From Cyprinodon diabolis (Eukaryota > Chordata > Actinopteri > Cyprinodontiformes > Cyprinodontidae): DNA of 64,000 nt. Every line of letters begins with the position of its first letter. The first letter of the stretch is position 1. Made by a program: the position numbers and the translations under genes. Positions 45,601 through 53,860 of this stretch are shown piece after piece. Location of the stretch: NCBI GenBank assembly GCA_030533445.1, contig CM060076.1, positions 3,724,501 to 3,788,500 of the forward strand, given 5' to 3'. The notes beneath the pieces were generated by a model. The model was given only the letters and a program-made list of their open reading frames with translations, ran no database searches and was not told where the DNA came from.

Positions 45601-47300
45601 TGTTTGAAAAACAGAGGAAATAGTTTAAGGGAAAGATGTAAAGCAGGAGTCCTCAATGTTTTCCAGGCCAAGGAACCCCAAACTGATGGGGTGATGGAGC
45701 AGGGATCACCTGATTGGATATATTGTGTGAAATAGTGTTCTATCAAACTGGTCCTATAGTCACTACATTACAGATGGAGTAATGTAACTAAAGTAATCCC
45801 TCCCTGGGATTATTAAAGAATTTCTGATTCCTGGTTGATGGGACAGGTGTTGTGAATGAAACGGTGCCCAGCTTGAAAGAGCTCCTGTGTGTCTCTGAAT
45901 GTGAGCATTGATGACAGAAAGACATCTTCTGCCTCCATTTATCTGTTTACTACAGTGTGTTGAATTCATGTTAATGTGGATTTAAAGACATTTCAATTAC
46001 TTGGAAAAATTGCAGGGGGGAATATAAAAAAAAAAGTCTAAATAACCAAAGCTATCGCGAACCCGGAGAAATGGACTGATGATTGAATAAAAGAGGGAAC
46101 TTTTAGTAAATCACCTTGTCAGACCCAAGATCCCAGACTGCCCAGCCCTTCCTGACCATTTTGAAAATAAAAAATACAGTTATGAAAAATATTTTTAATT
46201 TCATTCTCTGAGCTTTACCCTTAGACACAGACCCTTATTTGCATAATGGGGCAGAAATACATAGAGAAATGTAAAAAGCACTGAAGAAATAAATAGGGTA
46301 AAAAATAAAAAAGGAAGAATTAAACAAAATAAAAATATTAGAACATTCACATAAATAAATAAAATAAGTAACTCATAAATAAAGTTGAAGATGTTAACAG
46401 ACAAATAAATAAGGTAATTATTACACAGGCAAATAAATAAAGAAGCTAATTAAAAGAGATATATACATTCATGTCTCAGTGTATAATTTAATTCCTACCT
46501 ACATTCATTTGTTTATTGTATTTTTGGGGGCAAATAATTGCATTTATTATAAAATATGATACAGCTGGTCCTCCATACAGCCCTTCCTGACCATTTTGAA
46601 AAAATAAAATAAAAATACAGTTATTTATGGAAAATATTTCCTAAGAAGCTGAATTTCAACAGAGAAGCTTCGAAAAACAAACAAAACAATAAAACATAGG
46701 TGGGATGCCAAAAAGGGTAGGAATGAATAACTTCACTAGAAATGAAAGAGACAAAGATTAAAAAGAGAAATGGAGGCAAAAATATAGTTTAACTGAAAAT
46801 AACAGGCAGAAAGCAACAGAGAAGCAGGAAAACTGGAAAAGAATAAAGAAATAAAGGCCAGAGTTTGTGTCAGAAGGAATGATGGAAAAAGTATGGAAGG
46901 AGGGAAGGAAGTGAATGGATCAACTGCTTCAAACTGTTTAACTTCCAGTTAATTTATTAAAGACCAGGAAATAGACCGACCCAAACATGATCAAAACCAC
47001 TCTAACTCTGGGCTCAGACTACTTCCCGGAGTCTCCGTACCTTCAGCTGGTCCGGGTTTGTGGGGAACTTGAAGAACCGTTTCGGGGGTCGGTTCAGCGC
47101 GCTCCGGTTCAAGCTGCCCGTGCTGTTCGGACAACCGGAAACGGCGCACTTCCTGCTGACGCCTAGAACCAGCTGGCTTTTCTTTCGGTTTCGAGCAGAA
47201 GCAGGGATCATGTTTCGGCTGTGAAACCGGGGGAAGAACTCAACCAGCAGCCAGAGCTCACCGCGTGCGCTCTGTTTACGACTTCTTCTTCTTCCGGAGT
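36410..47300 (-). CDS. e2f6: THAP-E2F6 transcription factor gene (whole transcription unit, nine coding exons)
   Basis: The gene encodes an E2F-family transcription factor, by homology a nuclear repressor that dimerises with DP proteins. Minus-strand coding exons are 47041-47211, 44312-44593, 44069-44099 (or 44055-44099), 39454-39655, 39140-39295, 38956-39070, 38820-38879 (or 38750-38879), 36888-36927 and 36652-36803. Splice phases close to 1209 nt, 402 residues plus stop. Order of parts: THAP zinc finger (residues about 21-105), acidic stretch (118-142), E2F winged helix (about 162-229), coiled coil (about 243-280), marked box (about 281-339), short charged tail. Blocks such as LTAMEDEVDQLFKTCAWQLF and LAYISCQDV are E2F dimerisation and marked-box sequence closest to E2F6. 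A THAP domain on fish E2F6 is known for zebrafish; mammalian E2F6 lacks it. The RRxYD motif is replaced by HRVHT. The long introns 1 and 3 and intron 7 are full of transposons. Main uncertainty: the exon 3 and exon 7 donors. Confidence 0.88.
36652..36803 (-). CDS. e2f6: e2f6 last coding exon with stop codon
   Basis: The acceptor is TTTTCTAG. The frame reads DCATGLMKTPLKEERPHDGG and continues to TWTVVFL, with a TAA stop at 36652-36654. The exon is 152 nt, phase 1 at entry, compatible with exon 8 or the long exon 7. The tail is charged and has no domain I recognise. Confidence 0.68.
36888..36927 (-). CDS. e2f6: e2f6 coding exon 8: small acidic exon, possibly alternative
   Basis: The 40-nt exon lies between ATCTAG and GTAGAG and reads ERKNEDEDFRAAE when entered in phase 0. 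It can be used only with the short form of exon 7. Acidic C-terminal sequence is usual for E2F6. Confidence 0.55.
37109..38610 (+). mobile_element. Internally deleted hAT transposon in e2f6 intron 7
   Basis: The terminal inverted repeat TAAGGGTGCTCCGAT is present at both ends. The flanks are near-identical 8-bp duplications, gagaaaac (37101-37108) and gagaaaat (38611-38618). The 1502-bp element keeps only the C-terminal end of a transposase. Confidence 0.85.
37421..37911 (+). pseudogene. hAT transposase C-terminal remnant
   Basis: Two frames cover the C-terminal part of a hAT transposase. The first reads YFSDALKPQIRGLLSDVLA. The second, from 37579, includes the dimerisation domain with CTSVDSEQLFSTAGNI and KRNKLSAKNAEMLIFLKKNL. 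They are joined by a frameshift at a duplicated TATG near 37578-37585. The catalytic region is missing, so it cannot encode an active enzyme. Confidence 0.8.
38820..38879 (-). CDS. e2f6: e2f6 coding exon 7: end of marked box (alternative 3' end at 38750)
   Basis: The acceptor is CTTCCAG. The translation DGIQMNLVSEKGPIVALTCE matches the last strand of the marked box (GPIDVYLCE in relatives). Two donors are possible. GAG|GTCAGA at 38820 gives phase 0 and joins exon 8. AAG|GTGAAT at 38750 gives a 130-nt exon in phase 1 that would skip exon 8 and join exon 9 directly. Both close the frame. Confidence 0.75.
38956..39070 (-). CDS. e2f6: e2f6 coding exon 6: start of marked box
   Basis: The 115-nt exon follows the AT-AC intron and ends GACGAG before GTGAGC. 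It encodes LAYISCQDVCRLGGLQ, then TAILIRSPPETKL and IIPPPDE, the first part of the E2F marked box (YVTxQDI and KAPxETxL in relatives). Residues 281-319. Confidence 0.87.
39071..39139 (-). other. U12-type AT-AC intron of e2f6
   Basis: This is a 69-nt intron. Its 5' end is ATATCCTTT, identical to the minor-spliceosome AT-AC donor. A TCTTAAC branch-point box is at 39081-39087. The 3' end is AC, 11 to 12 nt after the candidate branch adenosine. Splicing here restores ENAALAYISCQDV, matching the E2F consensus, and no GT-AG pair nearby does so. Minor introns are known in E2F family genes. Confidence 0.87.
39140..39295 (-). CDS. e2f6: e2f6 coding exon 5: coiled-coil dimerisation region
   Basis: The exon starts after CTTCAG and completes the codon begun in exon 4, giving RWMG, the equivalent of RWIG in other E2Fs. 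Residues 243-280 carry the heptad-rich dimerisation helix (LQRLTAMEDEVDQLFKTCAW) followed by ALTEDEENA. It ends GCC GC immediately before ATATCCTTT, a U12-type AT-AC donor. Reading through that donor instead gives a short out-of-family tail and a stop. Confidence 0.87.
39454..39655 (-). CDS. e2f6: e2f6 coding exon 4: E2F winged-helix domain, divergent recognition motif
   Basis: Acceptor TTTTCAG, donor GTAAGC, 202 nt. The translation runs from TSVACLTRGFLELL to TRVRW, residues 162-228, covering the E2F DNA-binding fold. The family motif RRxYDITNVLxG reads HRVHTVIDVLLG (residues 198-209). One of the two DNA-contacting arginines and the Tyr-Asp pair are therefore changed, although hydrophobic core positions and LxGMDLV are kept. 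The change is coded by plain codons with no frameshift nearby. Confidence 0.87.
39700..40366. mobile_element. hAT-like nonautonomous element in e2f6 intron 3
   Basis: The right end GGACCCGCGGGAACCCT and a degraded left end (GATTCCTACAGC) match the element at 55234-56122. Imperfect 8-bp flanks gtattaca and gtattagg support a hAT. It ends only about 45 bp before the acceptor of e2f6 exon 4. Compared with its sister it lacks about 223 bp between two ACGCTTT repeats. Confidence 0.6.
40958..41498 (+). mobile_element. hAT-like MITE, TAGGGTTGT ends (copy 1, e2f6 intron 3)
   Basis: The ends are TAGGGTTGT and ACAACCCTA, flanked by gtaggtac and gtaagtaa (6 of 8). The body holds GTATCGATAC palindromes near both ends. 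No coding frame. Confidence 0.65.
41670..42150 (+). mobile_element. L2-clade LINE 3' region (e2f6 intron 3)
   Basis: This is the same 3' UTR as at 48300-48722, ending in the family's GGCGCTATAGAAATAAA tail. It is 5' truncated and non-coding. Confidence 0.75.
42262..43627. mobile_element. PIF/Harbinger-like MITE interrupted by a hAT MITE (e2f6 intron 3)
   Basis: The inverted ends TGCTGCGTTCACACCGGAC and GTCCGGTGTGAACGCAGCA are flanked by TAA on both sides, the 3-bp target of PIF/Harbinger elements. Without the insert at 42778-43314 it is about 0.8 kb. The body is rich in GACGCG. Confidence 0.7.
42778..43314 (+). mobile_element. hAT-like MITE, TAGGGTTGT ends (copy 2, nested)
   Basis: It is about the same length and in the same orientation as 40958-41498, flanked by gtcattaa and gtcaataa (7 of 8). 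It is inserted in the Harbinger-like MITE. Confidence 0.72.
43654..43806 (-). repeat. Fragment of the THAP-bearing repeat, inverted copy of 5686-5870
   Basis: The segment GGGCAAAAATGGCCGCTCCC through CATTGATCATTCC is the reverse complement of the stretch at 5686-5840. It lies in e2f6 intron 3. Confidence 0.6.
44069..44099 (-). CDS. e2f6: e2f6 coding exon 3 (donor uncertain, 44069 or 44055)
   Basis: This small exon reads ISALKTKQPAG. ALKTK matches the ALKVK block that precedes the winged helix in E2F6. The strongest-looking donor (AAG|GTGAGT at 44055) gives a 45-nt exon, which puts exon 4 out of frame. A weaker donor (CTG|GTTCAT at 44069) gives 31 nt and keeps the frame. Either the weak donor is used, a further small exon lies in intron 3, or the longer form ends prematurely. 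Confidence 0.55.
44312..44593 (-). CDS. e2f6: e2f6 coding exon 2: second half of the THAP finger and acidic linker
   Basis: The exon starts after a pyrimidine-rich tract ending CTTAG and ends at CAG before GTAAGG; it is 282 nt, phase 0 at both ends. It supplies the THAP tryptophan (VWLAAL, W59), the second ligand pair C77-x2-H80 in FICEDHF, and DAIPIMPP, which resembles the AVPTIF box that closes THAP domains. The 49-residue gap between ligand pairs is within the family range. The rest is acidic, with a run of six Glu and a second EEEEKEE block. Confidence 0.87.
44618..44725 (-). repeat. Tc1/mariner relic in e2f6 intron 1
   Basis: On the minus strand ACATGGCGGTGGCAGCATCA matches the Tc1 transposase segment coding HGGGSI. 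The rest is unreadable. Confidence 0.45.
44745..45517 (+). mobile_element. TTAA-target DNA transposon with P2X7-C-like ORF remnant (copy 2)
   Basis: The ends AGCCGTAGGG and CCCTACGACT lie directly inside TTAA at 44741-44744 and 45518-45521. It shares its body with 6011-6588 and 3396-3720. TTAA duplication and ends starting AG fit Kolobok-type elements better than piggyBac. It sits in e2f6 intron 1, about 150 bp before exon 2. Confidence 0.75.
45014..45241 (+). pseudogene. N-terminal remnant of a P2X7-cytoplasmic-domain-like transposon protein
   Basis: The 75-codon frame opens MDSGDMQEEESLGRRLW, continues with GFQPYMFEPLP and ends HPYEHWDGTQWERKGF. PYxFEP followed by a tryptophan-rich stretch resembles the start of fish proteins annotated as P2X7-like, which share the receptor's cysteine-rich cytoplasmic domain and are often multicopy. 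The cysteine-rich part is missing. The family call is from memory. Confidence 0.45.
45741..46020 (-). repeat. Dispersed repeat, inverted copy of 281-573
   Basis: See the copy at 281-573; it adds GGGATTATTAAAGAATTTCTG, also found at 18058. It lies in e2f6 intron 1. Confidence 0.6.
46142..46645. repeat. AT-rich segment between two direct repeats (e2f6 intron 1)
   Basis: CCCTTCCTGACCATTTTGAA followed by A-rich sequence occurs at 46144 and 46580. Between them is mostly (AAATA)n. Confidence 0.55.
47041..47211 (-). CDS. e2f6: e2f6 coding exon 1: start codon and first half of the THAP zinc finger
   Basis: The 57 codons begin at ATG 47211-47209 (A at -3) and end at AAG before a GTACGG donor, phase 0. 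Residues C22-x4-C27 in KCAVSGC are the first zinc-ligand pair of a C2CH THAP finger. The PPKRFFKFP block at 41-50 is also typical of the fold. This start is chosen because it precedes the finger closely, as in most THAP proteins. The same frame stays open upstream to another ATG at 47361, which lies inside a repeat and would add 50 residues. Confidence 0.85.
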
Positions 47301-47310
47301 CTTCTTCTTC
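47212..47310 (-). promoter_or_regulatory. Presumed e2f6 5' UTR and promoter-proximal region
   Basis: This GC-richer stretch lies just upstream of the THAP start codon. CTTCCGG at 47291-47297 is an ETS-type core (CCGGAAG on the gene strand) beside a GAA-rich tract, common in TATA-less housekeeping promoters. No TATA box is seen. The transcription start cannot be fixed from sequence. Confidence 0.4.
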
Positions 47311-47372
47311 TTTTTTTTTATGGCGGTTGGCAAGCAACTTATTGATGCGCATTACCGCCATCTACTGGAATA
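47300..47372 (-). repeat. Retroelement fragment (GGCGGTTGGCAA type) abutting e2f6
   Basis: The T-run followed by TGGCGGTTGGCAA and ATTACCGCCATCTACTGGA is a dispersed fish repeat motif recognised from memory. It directly adjoins the e2f6 5' region and supplies an in-frame upstream ATG at 47361. Confidence 0.45.
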
Positions 47373-47521
47373 GAGTGTGGATCGGGATGCTATATATAAA
47401 ATCTCCCACACAAAAAGATAATAATTAAGTGAATAAATTTTATTTTCTTTCTATCAATTTCGTTTTCTGAAGGTAATTCATTAAATAAAAAATGCTGCAG
47501 CCAGAGTTCTGAGGAAAATTC

Positions 47522-48727
47522 TGCTCCTGATGCAGAAAAAAACAGAAGTTATAGTCTTTGGACCAGAGTCTTTGAAAAAGAAGCGGATTAGTCAGTCACT
47601 TAATTTAGAAGGGATTAAACTGATTTTAAATAATAAAGTAAAAAAAAATCTTGGTGTTATTTTTGATCATGATCTGTCATTTAAATCCCATATCAAAGAG
47701 GTTTCTAGAATTTCTTTCTTTTATCTGAGGAATATTGCTAAAATGAGAAATCTTCTGTCCAGGATTGATGCTGAGAAACTAGTCCATGCATCTGTTACTT
47801 CAAGGCTGGACTATTGTAATTCTTTACAATCAGGAAGTCCACAAACTGTAGTTAAAAAACCTTCAGCTGACCCAAAATGCTGCAGCCAGAGTCCTCATGA
47901 AAATGAAAAAGAGAGATCACATCTCTCCTATCCTGGCTTCTCTTCATTGGCTTCCTGTTAAATCCAGAATAGAATTTAAAATCCTCCTTCTTACATATAA
48001 AGCCTTAAATGGCCAAGCTCCATCTGATATCAGAGATCTGATTGTTCCTTATGTTCCTAACAGAGCACTTCGCTCTCAATCTGCAGGTTTACTAGTGGTT
48101 CCTAGAATTTCTAAAAGTAGAATGGGAGGCAGATCTTTTAGTTCTCAGGCTCCTCTCCTGTGGAACCAACTACCAGTTTTAGTCCGTGAGGCAGACACTC
48201 TGCCTACTTTTAAGGCTAGGCTTAAAACTTTCCTTTTTGATAAAGCTTATAGTTAGAGTGGCTCAGGATATCCTACGCTATCTCTATAGTTATGCTGCTA
48301 TAGGCTTAGACTGCTGGAGGACATAGGGACCCCTTTTTCATCATTCTGCTTCATTCTATCTCTATTCTCCCACTCTGCAGAATCTGTTAGTTCAATCTCT
48401 AACGTTCTGCTCTCTCTGCTTTTTCTCATAGTAGCTTCATCTGGTCTGTTCCTGTTTGGCTGTGACTCCATCCTGGAGAGAAACATCAGCTGTGCTGCTG
48501 CCATCAACACCTTGGTTTATAGACGTTGGAGGTCGGCCTGTTTTTCAGTGTAGTCCTGTTTCTCTGGTTGTGACTAGCTGGATGTGGTCACTTCATCCTC
48601 TGACATGGGAGTTGGCTCGGAGGTTGTCTGCCTGGCTGTGTGTTTCCTGGACGGGGCCGCCTTTTACAGTTGCTTTTTGTATCTCTGCTTCTGTCTCCTT
48701 GAACCCCAGTAGGCCTCGGCAGATGGT
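47522..48727 (+). mobile_element. L2-clade LINE: ORF2 C-terminus and 3' UTR
   Basis: The coding remnant (47530-48256) is followed by the 3' UTR that recurs alone elsewhere in this window. The element is cut at about 48722 after GGCCTCGGCAGATGG, before its tail. Confidence 0.8.
47530..48256 (+). pseudogene. L2 reverse transcriptase C-terminal region, one frameshift
   Basis: Reads KTEVIVFGPESLKKK, NLGVIFDHDLSFKSHIKEV and SVTSRLDYCNSL. It shifts frame at an A-run near 47855 and continues NAAARVLMKMKKRDHISPIL, ASLHWLPVKSRIEFKILLLT and FKARLKTFLFDKAYS to a stop at 48254-48256. These are the end-of-ORF2 blocks of L2/CR1 LINEs. The catalytic YxDD part and the endonuclease are missing. Confidence 0.82.
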
Positions 48728-48815
48728 TGAGAAGTCCCAGTGCTGTATCTGGTGTTTGTCACAACAGCCTATTATCCAAGTCATCTTGGAAACATTTTTC
48801 CTCGAAACCAGCTGT
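48728..48815 (-). repeat. Fragment of the THAP-bearing repeat fused to the L2
   Basis: AGTCCCAGTGCTGTATCTGG through CCAAGTCATCTTGGAAACA is the reverse complement of the 14.3-kb repeat segment. Confidence 0.6.
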
Positions 48816-49124
48816 TCTTGTGAAGTCTAAAGGGATTTTACTCCAAAATCCTGATGTACTGTAGGATTGTCCACGAGATGGAAGTAGCTGCTATCTGAGA
48901 CGTTTTGTGGAAGCGAAGGAGAATTGGTCTTCATTGGTGATTTAATTCCTCAGAGACAATTAAGATAGTCCAGTTGAATGCTTACTGCCTTGCTCGAGGT
49001 AAGGCCAAGATACAGCCTATGAGCAAGGAAGCACAGAGACACACAAAGACAAACAACCATGGTCACACACACTGAAGGGTTAACTTAGAGATTAAACTAA
49101 CAGGGATGTTTTCGGACCGTGTGA

Positions 49125-49240
49125 GGAAGACGGAGTACCTGGAGAGAACCCATGGGAAGATATGCAAACTCTATGTAGAAAGTTCTTCAGTCAGGAATTT
49201 AACCCAGAACTTTCTTAGTGCAAGATAAGAGTGCCACAAA
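49125..49240 (+). repeat. Retroelement tail fragment
   Basis: GAGTACCTGGAGAGAACCCA and ATGCAAACTC match the family at 54655-54985. Confidence 0.5.
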
Positions 49241-49269
49241 CTGCGGCACGCAAGCATGCAGCTCTGAAC

Positions 49270-49512
49270 CGATTTAGGCGTGGTGGCCTAGTGGTTAGGG
49301 CATTGTGCTTGGATCCCAGAGGTTCTGAGTTCAAGCCCCACTCCCATTGACTGCCACTCTGGGTCCCTGAGCAAAGACCCTTAACCCCACACTGCTTCCC
49401 GGGTCCCGCACAATGGCAGCCCACTGCTCCCCAAAGGGATGGGTTAAATGCAGAGAGGGAATTTTGTTGCTTTGTACTTGTGAAAGTGTAATGACAATAA
49501 AGTTGAATTATT
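49270..49512 (+). mobile_element. tRNA-derived SINE
   Basis: The head GGCCTAGTGGTTAGGGCATT has an A box and GAGTTCAAGCC a B box. The body is GAGCAAAGACCCTTAACCCC and CACTGCTCCCCAAAGGGATG; the tail TGACAATAAAGTTGAA. Confidence 0.7.
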
Positions 49513-49514
49513 TA

Positions 49515-51285
49515 TTTCTTGAGGGCTCCTGTTATCCAAATTGTCCACCAGGTGGCAGCAAAGTGCCTGAAATTAATCATATCAAACTCTGGCAGTGAAC
49601 ATCTCCATCATCACTTGTTCTGTTTGCCCGACCGGTCCTTGTTTCGGAGGTGTTGGCATGTTGATGACAGTAATTTGTAATTGTCACTGATGACAGAAGT
49701 TTCCCTTGCGAGTGAATCTAATCCATCATTAAATGGTCTGCTGAGCCTCAGACTGGAGCCAAACATCCACCTCGCTATCAGAAATGACACATCTCAAAGC
49801 TCAATCACTGCTTTCAACATGATTATATAATATGAAGCATGCAGCTATGCTGTTTGGAGGGGATTATTACTACTGAGCAGAGTGTACTTAAAGACTTGAT
49901 GACAGCAATTTTCTTTGAGTCTTAAAGACTTCAGGAAACTTCATAGCAGAAGAAAAGGATCAAATTCATTTTGTACATTGTAAGATTTTTGTACTTTAAA
50001 CTTTTAGTTTTTAACAACTGAAAGTGTGAGGACAGGCTGTGGTATGTTGTCAGCTCCAGTGTGCGAAATAACTGTCAATATTTGGGGGGGGTCCCCATTT
50101 CCCGATTGTTGCGCAATACCGATCTAAATTTTCTCAACATGCAGTAGGCCTATAACATTTCAATGTCAAAGTTAATGTCAGTTCTTCATATTCACCAGAC
50201 ATACAAGGATTCGAGAGAACGTTTCTCATTCACCAACAGTGAAACAGATAAAGTGCACAGGCACAACAGATAAGATCAGTTCCTAATATTAAAATTTATA
50301 CATTCGATTTCACAATAAAATATAAAATGTACAATAATATAAAATATACAATACTTATGCTAGTGCAAAAAGGCAGATGGTAATGGCAGCAGAAAAAAAA
50401 ATTATTATTGTTGCCAATATGTAAGATATAGCATTTGTAACAGTAAAAGTGCAAAAGAACAATAAATAAATATAGTATTAATAGTAGTGCAGGAGACAGT
50501 TTGTCCGGAGTGATTTTTTTTTTGAGGGGGACTCAGCTTCCTGACAGCTTGGTGGATGAAGCTTTCTGTGAATCTGGTGGAGCAGGCAAGAGCCTGAATA
50601 GACAGTCAGTCTATGAAAACACACACATGCTCAAAGACTGTCCGTCTGTCTCTCTCTTTCATGCACGCACATGTCCTGCTTTAATCCAGCTTCTGACGAA
50701 TGGAACTGGGTAGAATTTGTCCAGAGGAGGTCCGTTAAGGTCCACAAACAGGAGTGAAGACCTGCTGTCTTTGCGCAATCTGTTCCGCCTTGCCCATGTT
50801 ATTAACTGCGGAAAAGCACATGGCTAATTTGCATACGTGAACAGCATTGGCTGGCTCCACTTGGCAAAAAACAGAGCATATTTGTGAATAAAGGTTTTGA
50901 ATTTTAATACTGGACATTTTGAGCTTAAAAACATTTTAGTGACCATTAGTAACAAAAAAATATTTTATTTTTACTTTTTTTGACACAATTTAAGACCCGC
51001 TTTAAATTTTGCTTTTGAGGCTTTCAGGGGGTCTCATGGGTTAATCGGGGGGATCGAGCCCCCCACTCCAAATACTTCTTCTTAGACTATGGCCTTCTAC
51101 TTCCTCTGTGGATCTAGAGCTTAACAAATGTAAGGAATTCCCTTAATGTTTATTTTGCTGCTGCAGACTATTTTCCTTAACTGAGAGGAAAAGTGACTTA
51201 CAGTACTTCCTGGTGCCAATGAATCCAGAACACCTGCTCACAAACTAGATTTGGATCGTAAGTTGGACATCTTTAAAGGTTGTCC
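49515..51285. other. Non-coding with LINE-like fragments
   Basis: About 50240-50600 (AGTGCAGGAGACAGTTTGTC, CTGACAGCTTGGTGGATGAA, CTGGTGGAGCAGGCAAGAGC) resembles the 5' part of a fish LINE I know only loosely. No gene recognised. Confidence 0.4.
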
Positions 51286-51289
51286 AAAC

Positions 51290-51445
51290 CATTAAGCACC
51301 AGCATCAAACTGGGCAGGATGTCAAAGTGGACTTAGGTTGCTGACTGGTGGAGCTGGTCAGAGCTCAAAGTTTTCTTTCTAAAACAGGTTGTGGTATGAT
51401 GACCTCATTCTCGTAATAAGAACTTTATTCTCGAAAAAAAAATCT
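51290..51445 (+). repeat. Copy of the ACGAGAATAAAGTC MITE core
   Basis: CATCAAACTGGGCAGGATGT and GTGGTATGATGACCTCATTC match 3890-4050. Confidence 0.6.
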
Positions 51446-51449
51446 CTAG

Positions 51450-53370
51450 CCTGGCCCTAATACTCTGTCGTATTACCAGACTGACTTGCAGCCTGTATAA
51501 ATCAGACAGGCTGGTCAGGATAGTCTTTGAGAGAAAAGGGCTTGTTGTGTGCAGAGAAGATGTGAATCTTTGTATAAAAGGTTAGGAAGGTCCAACAGGT
51601 TGCAAATTCTTAAAACCACAGAATTTTAGAGGTGCTCTCCGTATTTGAAATGTCTCAGAAAACAACACCTCTGCCTCCAAGCAAACACCAACAAAGACAT
51701 GGAGACACTTTTAGGGTTAGAGATGAAATAAATACTTTATTTTACACTCTGCTAATCTGTGTGCATCATTTTTCCGAGATACGTTTACATGTTGGAGGAA
51801 GACGTAAAGGTGCAAACAGATATAAACACAGACAGCAGAAAGCCTCTACTGCTGCATTAATGCATGCATTCATGAAAAGAAAATACACAAAAGCAAAGCA
51901 GCAAAAAAAACATTTTTTACAGACAGATATATTATTATCATCATCACTATTATTCATATTCACACAATGAGTCTGCAACTCTGACAGCAGGGGAAATCCT
52001 CAAAGATAAAAATGATCCTCATTCCGAATAATGTGCAATCCATCATCGAACGAGATGTTTTCATTTTGGATCTGATGGAATGATGATTTTTTTTTAATGC
52101 TTTATAAGTTTTATGTTAAAATGAAGATTTGGTCGAGTTGTTGAGCCGAGGATAAAGGAGCTTAATTCAAACCATAAAGTGTCAAACACAGAAGAGCAGG
52201 TTGGAGAGGGTTAGTTAAACGGTAAAGTCTCAGCTTACACTGAGGATAAATGTCAGATTTCCCCAAAAATGCTTTAAATGAATTTAAGAAGACTGAGACG
52301 CCGCTAGTTTCCACACAGAATCTATGACTCTTTATTCAAAAAGTTGGATTACTTATCTTGACTGTGATATATGTTCTTCATGTGTTTCAGGTAAAAGGGG
52401 AAAAAAGGTCAGAGATCTGAAAAGAAAACCTTGATTTACTAGAAGTTATTCGTTTGAAGAAGTTAGGATTTCCTGAGGACTCTGAACTCAGCACATCTCA
52501 CTGCTCTGAACTTAAAGCCTGTTTATTTCATGGTGAATCTCTAACTTTAAAGGTGCATTGTCATGTTATTTTGATATTTTTTAATAAAGATTTATACGCC
52601 TGCTGCTCACTGGATTGCAAAAAAAAAAGTATTTCTTAAAGGCAACACAAAAATATTATTTGCAATTTTTGAGATTCACACCTTGTTTGCTAAACACTGA
52701 TACTAGCGACAAAGATCCATCCATCCATCAGTTGGTCCCCATCTAGCTTTCTGATAGTGCTGCAGTACTGCCAGCAGATGGCGCCACGGGCTGGAATTAT
52801 ATGCAGTATATTTATACTCAAAAAGAACGATCTAATACTTATTCCATTATTATCGGATAGTTTTTGGTCATTTTTGTATCATCAGAAAACATGGCGATGC
52901 ATCTTTAAAGCAGATCAGGTTTAGACTCTACGTTATTAAAGCATATGAATGGAAAGTTTAATGGAAGGAAAAAGTCTGACACAAAAAGATGCACAAGCTG
53001 CAGGGATAAAGATTTATAAAGTTTAGGTCAGGATATTTATCTGACTGATCAAACACTGTGACCCTGTTGTCATTAAGGCAGGTAGTGGTATATATTTGTT
53101 TTTATTTTCACATTTGGTTACATAACAACCAAAACCTTCAACATATCATTATTAGTGCTTGATTATGAAAAGGAAAAAATAATTCCGGAATAAAAATTGG
53201 TTGTGTGTGGAGTAATTAGCTGCTGTTGTATTGGCCACACTCTAACCGTGTAGCACATCAGGAAAATTGGGCTGATTTTACTCCAAAAGAGAAGCCCATC
53301 CTCATTCAGACTGATAGAGAATATCAGAGAACATCAATTTTCAGGTCTTGTTACGGATTTTCAAATGGAT
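51450..53370. other. Non-coding, no gene recognised
   Basis: The 112-codon frame at 51632 (RYKHRQQKASTAALMHAFMK) matches no family I know. A short ATCC run is at 52718. Confidence 0.45.
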
Positions 53371-53373
53371 ATA

Positions 53374-53655
53374 AGTGTCTGCTTCTGTCTCCTTGAACCC
53401 CAGTCGGCCTCAGCAGATGGCCGCTAACCCTGAGCCTGGTTCTGCTGGAGGTTTCTTCCTGTTAAAGGGGAGTTTTTCCTCTCCACTGTCGCTAAAAGCA
53501 TGCTTAATGTGAGAGGTTGCATTCGAGTCAATGAGTCGATGCGATCAAATGGTTTTCCTTAGATAAAACTTTAAATCAATTTGAATTTATGATCTGGTGA
53601 ACTGTAAAGTGCCTTGAGATGACGTGTTTTGAATCGGCGCTATAGAAATAAACTA
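53374..53655 (+). mobile_element. L2 LINE 3' tail
   Basis: TGCTTCTGTCTCCTTGAACCC through GGCGCTATAGAAATAAACTAA. Confidence 0.75.
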
Positions 53656-53860
53656 AGTCTAGACTTTGACTAGGCCATTTCAGAGCATCAATAATGTTTT
53701 GGTTGAAGCTTCAGTCATTTATCTCCGTCTTTCCATCAAAACCACCAGTTTATCTTTCTGTCCTAAAGAACACCACCTACACAGCATCATGGGGCCACTA
53801 ACATGGTTCACAATCAGGATGGTGTGTTCAGGGCCTGAGGTAAAGTCCGAAAGGCATTTC
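53656..53860 (+). repeat. Tc1-like relic
   Basis: TAGACTTTGACTAGGCCATT and CACAGCATCATGGGGCC recall Tc1-derived sequence; limits unclear. Confidence 0.35.

Noticed and set aside
49270..49345. Possible tRNA gene
   Set aside because: A and B boxes are present, but the acceptor stem does not pair and a SINE body follows.
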